Positions 43,606 through 52,375 of a stretch of 64,000 bases of DNA are shown one piece after another. The DNA is from Campylobacter sp. CN_NE2 (GTDB lineage Bacteria > Campylobacterota > Campylobacteria > Campylobacterales > Campylobacteraceae): positions 682,001 through 746,000 of the forward strand of contig NZ_CP115608.1 of NCBI RefSeq assembly GCF_027797465.1, in the 5' to 3' direction. The stretch's first letter is position 1, and the number at the start of each line of letters is the position of its first letter. The position numbers and the translations under genes were made by a program. Below the pieces are notes generated by a model. That model was not told the origin of the DNA. It was given only the letters and a program-made list of their open reading frames with translations, and searched no databases.

Positions 43606-45456
43606 TTATTTTTTCAAAAATCTTTTATTTTCGATATTTTCAATATCGCCAAATTTATCCAAATATTCAAGGTAACAAACGGCAAATTTACGGCTTAATC
43701 CAAAATGATTTTTTACACTTGCGACATCGATAAATCCGTCATTTTTAATCATTTCATAAAACTTTTTTACAACCAAATCAAGGTTAAATGAAGTTATAAA
43801 AAGATTATGCTCTAAGCGAATAACCTTTTTTGCCTTTGTAAGTTTTTTTAGCGCACTATCGCCACTACTGCGATCGATTTCAAGCTCGTCATAAATGTTA
43901 TACGGCGCAAGCGGCGCAATGCCACCTTTTTGCAAAATTTCAAAAATTCGATTTTCTAAATTTTGCGACAACTGCTCGTAATCAATCCCGTTTTTGATAT
44001 AAACCCCGCCAAATTTAGCAATAATACCGTCATTTGCTAACTCATTTAGCGCAAAATTTGCCAAATTTTCACTTGCCCAAGGAAGTTTTAAAGCGATACT
44101 TGCGCCGGAAAATACGGCAAGATTGTTTTTAGAAATAATAAATTTAACAAATTCTTTTATGTCGCTAATAGCCCCTAAATCATAAACGCAAAAATTCTCT
44201 TCGTCCAAAAAAACGCCTTTTAAATTTCGTGCTATTTGCAGGGCAGCTTCACACGAAATTCCAAATCTTTGATAAGACGAATAAAGCCCAAATCCGTGTT
44301 TATGAAATGAGCTTAAAATTTTAAATGCTTCCAAAAAATCACCATTTAAAAGCGATTTTAAAAGAGAGAGTTTTGGCTCTTTTTTTAATGGTTCGCTAAC
44401 TGAGTTTAAGATGGTTCCGCCACCACACAAACGGGAATTTTTAAGCACAACAAAAGGCTCATCAAACATCAAAAACACAGGTTTTTCAAATTTAAAAGAA
44501 ACAATTTTTGGGGTTGAAAAATCAAAATTTTCTTCAAATTTGGCTTTATTATCTTTTAAAATCAAACATTTTGCCGAAATTTGCTTTGAACCTACGCAAA
44601 ATAGGACATTTTCGTTATGCGAAATATCACCAAAAAATTTGCAATCAATGCTATTAAATCCCCTAAAAAAACCTTTTTTAGTTAAAATTTGCCCGGATTT
44701 TAGCCTAGCTTTATCTGCACCGCTTAAATTTAGCGCTACTCTATTTGGAGAGGTTGCAAATTCGGCATTTTCATCGTGAATTTGGATATTTTTGACGCCG
44801 TAAATTTCGTCCAAATCGCAGTTATAAATCTTATCGTTTTTTGCGATTTGACCACTGATTAAGCTCCCAGTTACGATAGTTCCTGCCCCGTCAATAGAAA
44901 AAACCCTATCGATATAATAACGAAAAATTCCATCGGCATTTCTTGGTTTTGGATTTAGTGTAAAAAGGTAGTTTTTTAGCTCATTTATGCTGTTTTGATC
45001 TTTTATACTTAGAAAAAATGAGTTCAAAATTTGCAAATTTGAGAAATTTTTGATGAAATTTTCGCACTCTTTTAAAACTTCATTTGCTCGTGCAGTATCG
45101 CATAAATCGCACTTTGTGATACACAAAATAATGCTTTTAATACTAAGAAGCGACAAAATCGCAATATGCTCTTTACTCTGTGGCATAAGTCCGTCATCAC
45201 AACTTACAACAAGCATACAAACATCAAAACCATACGCCCCGCTAATCATCGTTTTAACGAGATTTTCATGACCCGGAACATCGATAAATGCGATATTGTT
45301 TTCGCCACCCTTTAAATTTGAAAAACTTAAATTTATGGTAATGCCCCGTTCTTTTTCATCTTGCAGTTCGTCGCCTTCAAAGCCGTTTAACGCCCTTATT
45401 AACGCTGTTTTTCCGTGATCTATGTGTCCAGAGGTGCCTATTATAACAGTTTGCAA
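43606..45456 (-). CDS. selB: Selenocysteine-specific elongation factor SelB
   Basis: SelB brings Sec-tRNA to UGA codons marked by a SECIS hairpin. The 616-residue protein has the GTPase motifs GHIDHGKTALIRAL, DVPGHENLV and the NKXD-type TKCD. Domains II and III follow (GTIVTGSLISGQI), then C-terminal winged-helix modules (about residues 350-616) that bind the SECIS RNA. It ends 39 bases from yedE and starts 3 bases after the selA stop, forming a selA-selB pair. Its likely target in this window is fdhA. Confidence 0.95.
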   Translation of the reverse strand: MQTVIIGTSGHIDHGKTALIRALNGFEGDELQDEKERGITINLSFSNLKGGENNIAFIDVPGHENLVKTMISGAYGFDVCMLVVSCDDGLMPQSKEHIAILSLLSIKSIILCITKCDLCDTARANEVLKECENFIKNFSNLQILNSFFLSIKDQNSINELKNYLFTLNPKPRNADGIFRYYIDRVFSIDGAGTIVTGSLISGQIAKNDKIYNCDLDEIYGVKNIQIHDENAEFATSPNRVALNLSGADKARLKSGQILTKKGFFRGFNSIDCKFFGDISHNENVLFCVGSKQISAKCLILKDNKAKFEENFDFSTPKIVSFKFEKPVFLMFDEPFVVLKNSRLCGGGTILNSVSEPLKKEPKLSLLKSLLNGDFLEAFKILSSFHKHGFGLYSSYQRFGISCEAALQIARNLKGVFLDEENFCVYDLGAISDIKEFVKFIISKNNLAVFSGASIALKLPWASENLANFALNELANDGIIAKFGGVYIKNGIDYEQLSQNLENRIFEILQKGGIAPLAPYNIYDELEIDRSSGDSALKKLTKAKKVIRLEHNLFITSFNLDLVVKKFYEMIKNDGFIDVASVKNHFGLSRKFAVCYLEYLDKFGDIENIENKRFLKK

Positions 45457-45459
45457 TGC

Positions 45460-46785
45460 TTATCCTTGTAAAGAGTTGATTTTTTCAACTAAAATTTGCA
45501 AATCTTTATCAAAAATCGAGCGAAAATCAAGACAAAATTTATCATCTTCAATGCGACCGATAATTCCTAATTTTCTAAATTCGCTTTGCAAAATAGTAGC
45601 CCTTTTATCAATGCAAAAAGCCAAAACTACTGTATCGTAGCTTACATTTGGCAAACTCCCGCCGCCGACAAAAGATTTCGAAGGCAAAATTTGCGTTTTA
45701 AATTTGATATTTTTTTGAACAAATTCGGCACTTTTTTTAAGCTCATTTATACTTTTTTGAATTTGAAAAACAGTTGGTATTAGACTTATTTCGCCATTTT
45801 CATAAGCATTTATACACTCATCTAACAGTGAAATGGTGATTTTATCAACCCTTAGCATTCTAAGAAGCTGATTTTTGCGAAGTTGCGAAATCAACTTTTT
45901 TTTGCCTAAAATGATGCCACACTGAACCGAGCCAAAAAGCTTATCGCCACTAAAACTAATAAGCGAAACCCCACTTTTAGCTAGTTTTTTGATATTTACT
46001 TCGTTTTTGCTAAATTTGCCTAAATTTAGCGCAGCTGCACTTCCTAAATCAAAATAATCAATCAACTTGTGTTTTTTAGCCAAATTTGAAATTTCAAAAA
46101 TGTCCGTTTCTTCGCTAAATCCGACAATATCGAAATTTGAACGATGAATTTTGACAAGCATTTTTGTATTTTCGTTCAAATTTGCTTCGTAATCTGAAAT
46201 TTTTGTTTTATTTGTAGTACCAACTTCCCTTAAAATCGCACCAGAACTAGCCATGACTTCCGGCACTCTAAAACTACCACCGATTTCGACTAGTTCGCCC
46301 CTGCTAACAATGGCTTCAAATCCTTTTGCAAAAGTGTTAAAGACCAAAAATACGGCACTTGCGTTATTATTTACTACAAGCGCATCTTCAAATCCAAAAA
46401 AATTTGCTAATCTTGCCCCGATGAAATCGTAGCGATTACCCCGTTTGCCTGTGTTTAAATCAAATTCTAAATTCGAATAATTTGTGATATTTTTTTCACT
46501 TCGTTTTAAAATTTCAGCCGAAATCACGCTTCTGCCAAGATTTGTGTGAATCACCACGCCTGTTGCATTTATAAGTGGTTTTAAGGCAAGATTTTCAAAT
46601 TTTTCATACTCATTTTTGATTTTTTGAATAATCTCATTTTCGCCCAAATATGGCTTGTTTTGCATAGCTTTTCTTCGCTCTTTTGCGATAATTTCTTTTG
46701 CAAGTGATAAAATTTTGTTTTTATTGCAACTAGCAAATTCTTTCAAATTTGCGATTTTATCGATTTTTGGTAAAGAGATTTCCAT
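45460..46785 (-). CDS. selA: L-seryl-tRNA(Sec) selenium transferase SelA
   Basis: SelA converts Ser-tRNA(Sec) into selenocysteinyl-tRNA with selenophosphate. The 441-residue PLP enzyme has the family stretch INATGVVIHTNLGRSVIS. The cofactor region is in DYFDLGSAAALNLG, and the PLP lysine is in SFSGDKLFGSVQCGII. It starts 45 bases downstream of the selenocysteine tRNA gene on the same strand and is followed by selB. Confidence 0.97.
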   Translation of the reverse strand: MEISLPKIDKIANLKEFASCNKNKILSLAKEIIAKERRKAMQNKPYLGENEIIQKIKNEYEKFENLALKPLINATGVVIHTNLGRSVISAEILKRSEKNITNYSNLEFDLNTGKRGNRYDFIGARLANFFGFEDALVVNNNASAVFLVFNTFAKGFEAIVSRGELVEIGGSFRVPEVMASSGAILREVGTTNKTKISDYEANLNENTKMLVKIHRSNFDIVGFSEETDIFEISNLAKKHKLIDYFDLGSAAALNLGKFSKNEVNIKKLAKSGVSLISFSGDKLFGSVQCGIILGKKKLISQLRKNQLLRMLRVDKITISLLDECINAYENGEISLIPTVFQIQKSINELKKSAEFVQKNIKFKTQILPSKSFVGGGSLPNVSYDTVVLAFCIDKRATILQSEFRKLGIIGRIEDDKFCLDFRSIFDKDLQILVEKINSLQG

Positions 46786-46829
46786 TTTATACCTTTGCGT
46801 TTGACTTTAACTAAGTCCTTTTAATTTTA

Positions 46830-46928
46830 TGGCGAGAGAGTGAAGGAATCGAACCTTCCAAAGCACGATCAATCGCACTTTCATCGGATTTGAAGTCCGC
46901 GGACGCTACCAAGTCGTCATACTCTCCA
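46830..46928 (-). tRNA. selC: Selenocysteine tRNA, anticodon UCA
   Basis: On the minus strand a long tRNA with an encoded CCA. The anticodon loop reads CTTCAAA. A D stem GACG/CGTC, an extended variable arm (AAAGTGCGA paired with TCGTGCTTT, with two G-U pairs), and a T arm GAAGG/CCTTC with TTCGATT loop are visible. The length of about 95 bases plus CCA and the variable arm identify tRNA-Sec. Bases 2-8 of the acceptor pair with ACTCTCT, but the outermost pair is T with C if an 8-bp acceptor is assumed; the 5' end may be 46927 or 46928. It lies between selD and selA. Confidence 0.95.
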
Positions 46929-46971
46929 AACTCTGTATTGTATCAAAATACTATTAAAATTAACAAATTTG

Positions 46972-47991
46972 CTAAATATAAATTTTAAACTCATCTTTTT
47001 TTATGACTTCTGCGATGATACTAGCGTGTTTATAACCTGCATCTTTTAAGCGAGTTATGGCAATATCAGCATCTTTTTCGCTAACGGATAAAAGAAGTCC
47101 GCCGTTGGTTTGTGCATCGCAAAATTTAATATCAGGCATTATATTTACATTTTTTTTCGTAAATTCCAAATTCTTATAGCTTCCAGCAGGAATAAACCCG
47201 TTATCAACGCATTTTTGCACATTTTCGAAAAATGGAATTTTATCTGCATAAAATTTAAACGAAATGCTATCATTTATCATCTCACTAGCATGTCCTAAAA
47301 GCCCAAAGCCTGTTATATCGGTGGCTGCGTGAATTTGTAAATCACGCACAGCTCTGGTTGCATATAAATTTAGCATTTTAATCTGTTCTAATGCTTCCTT
47401 AAATTCGCTAAATTCCAAAAAATCAGCTTTAATCGCAGTCGATATTATCCCCGTGCCAAGTGGTTTTGTTAAAATCAAAACATCGCCGATTTGTGCTGTA
47501 TTATTGCTCCAAAAATTATTTGGGCTAACCTTGCCCGTAACGCTAAGCCCATAGTAAATTTCAGGCGTTTTTATCGTATGGCCACCGACTAGGACTGCAC
47601 CACTTTCGGCGATTTTGCTCTTTCCGCCTTCTAAAATTTCAACCAAAATTTCATCGCTAAAATGAAAGTTATCAAATCCAACGATATTCATCGCGCTTAT
47701 CGCTTCACCGCCCATAGCAAAAACATCGCCAATGGCATTTGCAGCAGCGATTTGACCGAAAATGTAAGGATCATCGACTAGCGGCGTCATAAAATCAAGC
47801 GTTTGCACAAGTGCAAATTCATCATTTATCTTAAAAATTCCGGCATCTTCGTTGCTGGTGATTGACGAGAGCAAATTTGGGTGTGGTTCGATCAAATTTG
47901 CTAAATTTTTATCGATTGCGCTAGGTTCTAGCTTGGCAGCACAGCCAGATGATGAAGCAAATTTTGTAAGGCTAAAATTACGATAATTCAT
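46972..47991 (-). CDS. selD: Selenophosphate synthetase SelD
   Basis: SelD makes selenophosphate from selenide and ATP, feeding SelA. The 339-residue protein has a Cys form of the active site (Cys17 in SSSGCAAKL) rather than selenocysteine. The glycine-rich nucleotide motif is in VGGHTIKTPEIYYGL. The NAIGDVFAMGG stretch and the ATDITGFGLLGHASEM motif are typical of the PurM-like fold. It overlaps yedF by 4 bases upstream, and the tRNA-Sec gene follows. Confidence 0.96.
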   Translation of the reverse strand: MNYRNFSLTKFASSSGCAAKLEPSAIDKNLANLIEPHPNLLSSITSNEDAGIFKINDEFALVQTLDFMTPLVDDPYIFGQIAAANAIGDVFAMGGEAISAMNIVGFDNFHFSDEILVEILEGGKSKIAESGAVLVGGHTIKTPEIYYGLSVTGKVSPNNFWSNNTAQIGDVLILTKPLGTGIISTAIKADFLEFSEFKEALEQIKMLNLYATRAVRDLQIHAATDITGFGLLGHASEMINDSISFKFYADKIPFFENVQKCVDNGFIPAGSYKNLEFTKKNVNIMPDIKFCDAQTNGGLLLSVSEKDADIAITRLKDAGYKHASIIAEVIKKDEFKIYI

Positions 47992-48578
47992 AGTTTTATC
48001 GCTTCGTTTTCGCTCAAAATTTCCATGATTTCAAGTGCATTTGACATGCGACCGATCGCAAGTTTATCGACAAGTTTATAGGCTTCCAAGCAGCTTCCAC
48101 AACTAAGAATTTCTATGCCTAAAATTTCCAAATTTTTAAGCACCCCAAAACTTTCGTGAGATCTATTTGTCGTCATAAAAACGGCGTTATTTACGCAAAT
48201 TATCATTTTTGGTTTATCTTGTAAATTTGCGATGGAACCTAAAAATTTACTAAGCAAACTTTTGCCTACTGCGCCACTTCCACAACTTTCTTCATTTAAA
48301 AAAACAACTTTTGATTTCTTATGGTTTATGTCGCAAAAATCCTCTGCATTTTCGTTTTTCAAATCGCCTGTTTTTTGGATTTTAAAAGTCGCTTCACTGC
48401 CGTTTTGCGTGATATTGGGTTCGTATCCGTTTGTCTGCAAAAATCTTTTGACATTTTCTATCGCAGCCGTTTCGTTTAAGATAATTTCTATACTTTCGCC
48501 TATTTTAGCACTTTTTAAAGCTTCTTTTGTTTTGATAACAGGTGCAGGACAAGCCAAATTTCTACAATCAACTTGCAT
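47988..48578 (-). CDS. yedF: Selenium-metabolism protein YedF (TusA domain plus DsrE-like domain)
   Basis: This 196-residue protein has an N-terminal TusA/SirA domain with the catalytic Cys in DCRNLACPAPVIKTKEAL, and a C-terminal DsrE-like domain with a Cys in LSCGSCLEAYKL. Both are expected to handle sulfur or selenium as persulfide or perselenide. YedF genes are found with selD and yedE across bacteria, which suggests it hands selenium from YedE to SelD. It overlaps selD by 4 bases and is the first gene of the selD-selC-selA-selB run. Confidence 0.92.
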   Translation of the reverse strand: MQVDCRNLACPAPVIKTKEALKSAKIGESIEIILNETAAIENVKRFLQTNGYEPNITQNGSEATFKIQKTGDLKNENAEDFCDINHKKSKVVFLNEESCGSGAVGKSLLSKFLGSIANLQDKPKMIICVNNAVFMTTNRSHESFGVLKNLEILGIEILSCGSCLEAYKLVDKLAIGRMSNALEIMEILSENEAIKL

Positions 48579-48628
48579 TGTATTTCCTTAAATTTAAAGT
48601 ATCTTTGAACCTCAAAGCTAAATTTAAA

Positions 48629-48652
48629 GGGCAAATTCTGTTAAATTTGCCC
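48629..48652 (-). terminator. Hairpin after fdhC
   Basis: GGGCAAATT and AATTTGCCC pair around a six-base loop, directly after the fdhC stop on the minus strand. A TTTAAATTT stretch follows on that strand. It separates fdhC from yedF. Confidence 0.6.
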
Positions 48653-48658
48653 CGTTTT

Positions 48659-49603
48659 TTATAATCTTTCGTATTTTTCTTCAAATTCTGATTTTTCGAT
48701 TTTCTTTTTATCTAATAACTCGCGATACCAGTAGTGGTGCAAAACATAAACCTCTTCTTCTTCTTTGTAACCTGAAATCATAGAATGAATCGCACCTTTT
48801 ATCGCAAAAACTGCCATATAGATATGGACACATAAAAATACTGCACAAATCGCGCCCAGCACATTATGCACGATGACACTTGCGCGTAAGAACTCGATTT
48901 GAGAAATGCCAAAAATCGCACTAGCGTTAATCGCACTAAAATCAAGAAAATACATCGCAGCACCTGTGATTATCATCACAAGACCACCAAGTGTTGCTAT
49001 CCAAAACCACGCTTTTTGACCTGCATTAAATTTACCTGCCGGAATCGCCCGTTTTTTCTTGCTTAAATAGCCACCGACAATCATCATCCATTTTATATCA
49101 TAAAGTGCAGGTAGCATTCTATAAAACCAGCAAAATAGCATAGGAAGAACACTAAAAGCAAATGTTACAGTCGCAAGCCCGTGTAAATTTTTACAAACTC
49201 TTACAAAAAATCCGCCACCAAAGACATCGCCAAACATCATTATAAGACCAGTTGGAACCAAAATCACCCACGAGATAGCAGCTACTAAGTGAAATAATCT
49301 CTCAAATTTATTAAACGCTAAAATCTTGCCGTGAGCGTGCGAAAAGTGCTTTGGACCGACGATGACATAATGCAACACAAACGCAAAAACTACTGCCATA
49401 ATAGCAAATGCTGCAAGCCATGCAAAATAATCATTGCTTTGCATATACATAAAAATCGGCGCAAATCCACTTTCGTAAGTTTGTCCTGCATTTTCAAATC
49501 TTGCATTTCCCCAAATATTATTTGAATTTTTTTGAACTATATCTGCGTAGTTTTGGGCATTTGCTAAGCCAAAACAGGCTAGAAAAAGTAAAAATTTTTT
49601 CAT
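48659..49603 (-). CDS. fdhC: Formate dehydrogenase cytochrome b subunit (FdhC/gamma)
   Basis: This subunit anchors formate dehydrogenase to the inner membrane and passes electrons to menaquinone through two haem b groups. The 314-residue protein has a signal-like N-terminus cleaved near residue 16 and about four further membrane segments. The histidines in FERLFHLVAAISW, LHGLATVTF and VHNVLGAICAVFLCVHIYM are likely haem ligands. It is divergent from the ferredoxin gene at 49781, while fdhA and fdhB lie on the other strand. Confidence 0.9.
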   Translation of the reverse strand: MKKFLLFLACFGLANAQNYADIVQKNSNNIWGNARFENAGQTYESGFAPIFMYMQSNDYFAWLAAFAIMAVVFAFVLHYVIVGPKHFSHAHGKILAFNKFERLFHLVAAISWVILVPTGLIMMFGDVFGGGFFVRVCKNLHGLATVTFAFSVLPMLFCWFYRMLPALYDIKWMMIVGGYLSKKKRAIPAGKFNAGQKAWFWIATLGGLVMIITGAAMYFLDFSAINASAIFGISQIEFLRASVIVHNVLGAICAVFLCVHIYMAVFAIKGAIHSMISGYKEEEEVYVLHHYWYRELLDKKKIEKSEFEEKYERL

Positions 49604-49642
49604 ACAAAATACCTTTAATTTTGGTTAATTTTAAAACACAAT

Positions 49643-49648
49643 ATTATA
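49643..49648 (-). promoter_or_regulatory. Probable -10 box for fdhC
   Basis: On the minus strand TATAAT in GGTATAATATTG, 40 bases before the fdhC ATG. Confidence 0.5.
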
Positions 49649-49745
49649 CCTTTGTGCTTTTAAAAATTTGCTAAATTTTAATATGAATAAAAAAATTTAA
49701 TAATAATTTAAAGTAAAAATTTAGAAATAAAAAAACAAAATTTGA

Positions 49746-49751
49746 TATAAT
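49746..49751 (+). promoter_or_regulatory. Probable -10 box for the polyferredoxin gene
   Basis: TATAAT in TTTGATATAATTTG, 30 bases before the ATG at 49781; a near-consensus match. Confidence 0.6.
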
Positions 49752-49780
49752 TTGCCGTTTAAAAAAATTTAAGGTAAAAA

Positions 49781-51457
49781 ATGAAAGAATTTGCATTTTA
49801 TAAAGGCGATATAAAAGATGCCGTCTTAGGCGATGAAATCGAAATTTTTGATGATTGTATTCCGGAAAATTTACCGACTTTTTTGGTATCAAATTCGCCA
49901 AAAATCAAGGCTCAAATTTACGCACCACAAATCGATTTTTATATAAAAAATTCAAGCGATGATTTTTTGCAAAAATCAAAAAGCGTAAGTTTAATGTATG
50001 AAGCAAGGGCGGTTTGCTTTGATTTGGCAAAGGATTTGGATTATCAAAAAAGCGTTGGCAAAAATATCATTTTAATAAGCGATGAAAAAAGAGAAAATTT
50101 AGCAAATTTGTTAAAAAAGCACGAATTTAAGGTAATTTTACTAAATCATAGCGAAGTTAATTTTCTTTACGGGCAAGTTGGCGAAATCGTAGTGCAAATT
50201 TTGCAAAATGGCGAAGAAATCGAAGTTACGGCTGATTTTGCGCTCATAGAAAATGCAAAAGATTTTATGCTTCGCCAAAGTGGTTGTTACGAAATTTCAG
50301 GGCTTAATGATGATGAAATTTTAAAAATTTTAACACAAAATTCACCACAATTTAACTATAAAAATTCCATAACTTACGATTCGCAAATTTGCGATTATCA
50401 TCACAGACGAGATGAAATTTGTGCTAAATGTTCTGAAATTTGCCCCACAGTTGCCATTTTAAAAGACGACGAAAATAAAGAGCTTGTTTTTTCGCATATC
50501 GATTGTATCGGCTGTGGCAGGTGTGTAGGAATTTGCCCCACAGGTGCGATTGATAGCGCAAAAATGCCACGAAATGCCTTTTTGCAAGTCGCAAAGCTTT
50601 ATGAAAATAAAAAGATTTTGATAATTCCACAAAATTTAGATTTGCAGGATTTAAGCGTAAAACTTCCCCAAAATACGCTGATTTTGAGCCTTTATGCGCT
50701 AAATTTTTTAAGCCTAACGCACTTTTTAACACTTTTGCAAACAAGCGGTGCAAATTTGGCGATTTTTGATTCGCAAAATAGCGCAGATAAGCCACTTTGC
50801 GAAAGTATTGATATTATAAATCAAATTTATGAGCTTAAATTCAAAACTCGCGCAGTATCGCTTATACAAAACCAAAACGAGCTTGAAAGTGCTTTATCAA
50901 ATTTGCAATTTATCGAAAATTCCAAATTTAACCTTGTAGAAGCAAATCTTTCAAAACTAGAAATTTTCTCAAAAAGATTATCATTTTTAGTCGGAAATGA
51001 GAATTTGGGTGTTGTAAAAAGCGGTAAATTTATAACTCACGGCAAAATTTCCATAAACGAAAACTCTTGCACGCTTTGTTTAAGCTGTGCGGGAGCCTGT
51101 AATACGGGCGCACTTTTTGCCGATGCAAATGATAATTCGCTCAAATACAACGCTTCACTTTGCACGGCGTGTGGATACTGCGTGAAAAGTTGCGCCGAAA
51201 AAGATACGATAAATCTGCAAACCGGACAAATCGAGTTAAAACCTGAATATTTTTCTCACCAAATTTTAGCAAAAGATAGCTTGTTCGCCTGTATCGAGTG
51301 TGGCAAAGAATTTGCCCCAAGCAAGGCAGTTATGAAAATCGCCGAGATGATGATGAGTAAAATTTCAGATCCAGTTACGCAAAAAACGCTATATTGTTGT
51401 GGGGATTGCAAGGCAAAAATAATGATACAAAAAATGCACGAACAAAAGGATATATAA
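49781..51457 (+). CDS. Large polyferredoxin-type iron-sulfur protein of the formate dehydrogenase locus
   Basis: This 558-residue protein carries four [4Fe-4S]-type Cys clusters, with no membrane segment or signal. They are CAKCSEICP and CIGCGRCVGICP near residues 215-255, and CTLCLSCAGAC and CTACGYCVKSC near residues 430-475. A C-terminal Cys pattern (CIECGKEF, then YCCGDC) suggests a small zinc ribbon. It is likely a cytoplasmic electron-transfer or maturation protein for formate dehydrogenase. The TorD-like gene starts at the base after its stop. The first 200 residues have no domain I can name. Confidence 0.75.
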   Translation: MKEFAFYKGDIKDAVLGDEIEIFDDCIPENLPTFLVSNSPKIKAQIYAPQIDFYIKNSSDDFLQKSKSVSLMYEARAVCFDLAKDLDYQKSVGKNIILISDEKRENLANLLKKHEFKVILLNHSEVNFLYGQVGEIVVQILQNGEEIEVTADFALIENAKDFMLRQSGCYEISGLNDDEILKILTQNSPQFNYKNSITYDSQICDYHHRRDEICAKCSEICPTVAILKDDENKELVFSHIDCIGCGRCVGICPTGAIDSAKMPRNAFLQVAKLYENKKILIIPQNLDLQDLSVKLPQNTLILSLYALNFLSLTHFLTLLQTSGANLAIFDSQNSADKPLCESIDIINQIYELKFKTRAVSLIQNQNELESALSNLQFIENSKFNLVEANLSKLEIFSKRLSFLVGNENLGVVKSGKFITHGKISINENSCTLCLSCAGACNTGALFADANDNSLKYNASLCTACGYCVKSCAEKDTINLQTGQIELKPEYFSHQILAKDSLFACIECGKEFAPSKAVMKIAEMMMSKISDPVTQKTLYCCGDCKAKIMIQKMHEQKDI

Positions 51458-52141
51458 ATGGATATTAATATCATAAAAGCTAGAAGTTATTATTACGAAT
51501 TTTTTGCGATTCCGTTTTTTTTCTATGAAAATGAAACTAAATTTGAAGTTTGGAAAGACCAACTTGCCGTGCTTAAAAATTCAGCTATAACGCCAGAAGA
51601 TAATGAATTTTTTGCAAATTTGGAAAAATTTAGTTTTGATGAGTTTAAAACAGAACAAAACACGGCTTTGTTTGATTTTTCTTATGCAAATGTTCCACTG
51701 AGTGCGTCATTTTACGATGAAGGCAGAGACGAAGGGGCGATGAAAATTCTGGTTTTAAATACTCTTAAAAAGAGCAAATTTAGACGAAATAATGAATTTT
51801 GCAAAGATAGCGAAGATTTCATCGGATTTATTTTTTATTTTATGAGTTCGCTTTTAAAAGATGAGTTGCAACGCGGTTCAAACTTCCTTTCTACCGAGCT
51901 TTTTGTCAATGTTATAAATAAATTTATAGATGAATTTATATCTCTTTTGTTAGAACACAAAGGCACAAACTTTTTTAAAAATTTAGCAAATTTGATGAAA
52001 AGTTTTTTTGCTTTGGAAAGATCGCTTTTAGCCGTAGATGCGCCTAAATTTGAAAAAAGTGTCGCAAAAGAAGCCTTAGCAAGACTTCCTTATGAAAATC
52101 GTTTTAAAAACCCAAGAAATGTTTTCAAGCTTGATAAATAA
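51458..52141 (+). CDS. TorD/DmsD-family chaperone
   Basis: This 227-residue all-helical protein is of the kind that binds molybdoenzymes before Tat export. The family motif is seen in PLSASFYDEGRDEGAMKI, and a helix with FYFMSSLLKDE follows. Its position after the iron-sulfur gene and before the Tat-signal genes and fdhA marks it as the probable FdhA chaperone. It is not the sulfurtransferase FdhD, which is not in this window. Confidence 0.85.
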   Translation: MDINIIKARSYYYEFFAIPFFFYENETKFEVWKDQLAVLKNSAITPEDNEFFANLEKFSFDEFKTEQNTALFDFSYANVPLSASFYDEGRDEGAMKILVLNTLKKSKFRRNNEFCKDSEDFIGFIFYFMSSLLKDELQRGSNFLSTELFVNVINKFIDEFISLLLEHKGTNFFKNLANLMKSFFALERSLLAVDAPKFEKSVAKEALARLPYENRFKNPRNVFKLDK

Positions 52142-52166
52142 AAATTTAATAAATGTAATAAAATAT

Positions 52167-52200
52167 TATTAGATTATATATTTTAATATATAATCTAATA
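52167..52200. repeat. 34-base AT-rich perfect palindrome
   Basis: TATTAGATTATATATT and AATATATAATCTAATA are exact complements separated by TT. It starts 26 bases after the TorD-like gene and lies about 85 bases before the probable fdhA promoter. It could be a terminator stem or a dimeric operator. Confidence 0.75.
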
Positions 52201-52283
52201 ACGCATTTTGCTAAATTTCTTAAAATAAACTAAAATTTTTTAAGAAACTTTTATTTTAAATATTCAATTTAGTATGTTTTTGA

Positions 52284-52289
52284 TAAAAT
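52284..52289 (+). promoter_or_regulatory. Probable -10 box for the fdhA transcript
   Basis: TAAAAT in TTTTTGATAAAATTC, after a T-rich stretch. A start about seven bases downstream would leave a leader of some 80 bases before the ATG at 52376. Confidence 0.5.
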
Positions 52290-52300
52290 TCAAAGAATTT

Positions 52301-52342
52301 AAAGTCTATCAAGGGGCAAGGTTGCCCAAATCCCTAGATTTT
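52301..52342 (+). promoter_or_regulatory. Possible structured leader of the fdhA operon
   Basis: An inner hairpin (GGGCAA at 52314-52319 paired with TTGCCC at 52322-52327) lies within an outer pairing (TCTA at 52305-52308 with TAGA at 52335-52338, extended by AAA/TTT). It is unusually G-rich for this genome and sits in the predicted leader. I recognise no known riboswitch. Confidence 0.35.
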
Positions 52343-52375
52343 AAGTAGAAAATTTTGCCTAGTGAAGGAAAAATT

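Noticed and set aside
46793-46829. A second tRNA gene near selA
   Set aside because: Only the tRNA-Sec can be folded; the remaining bases are the selA leader.
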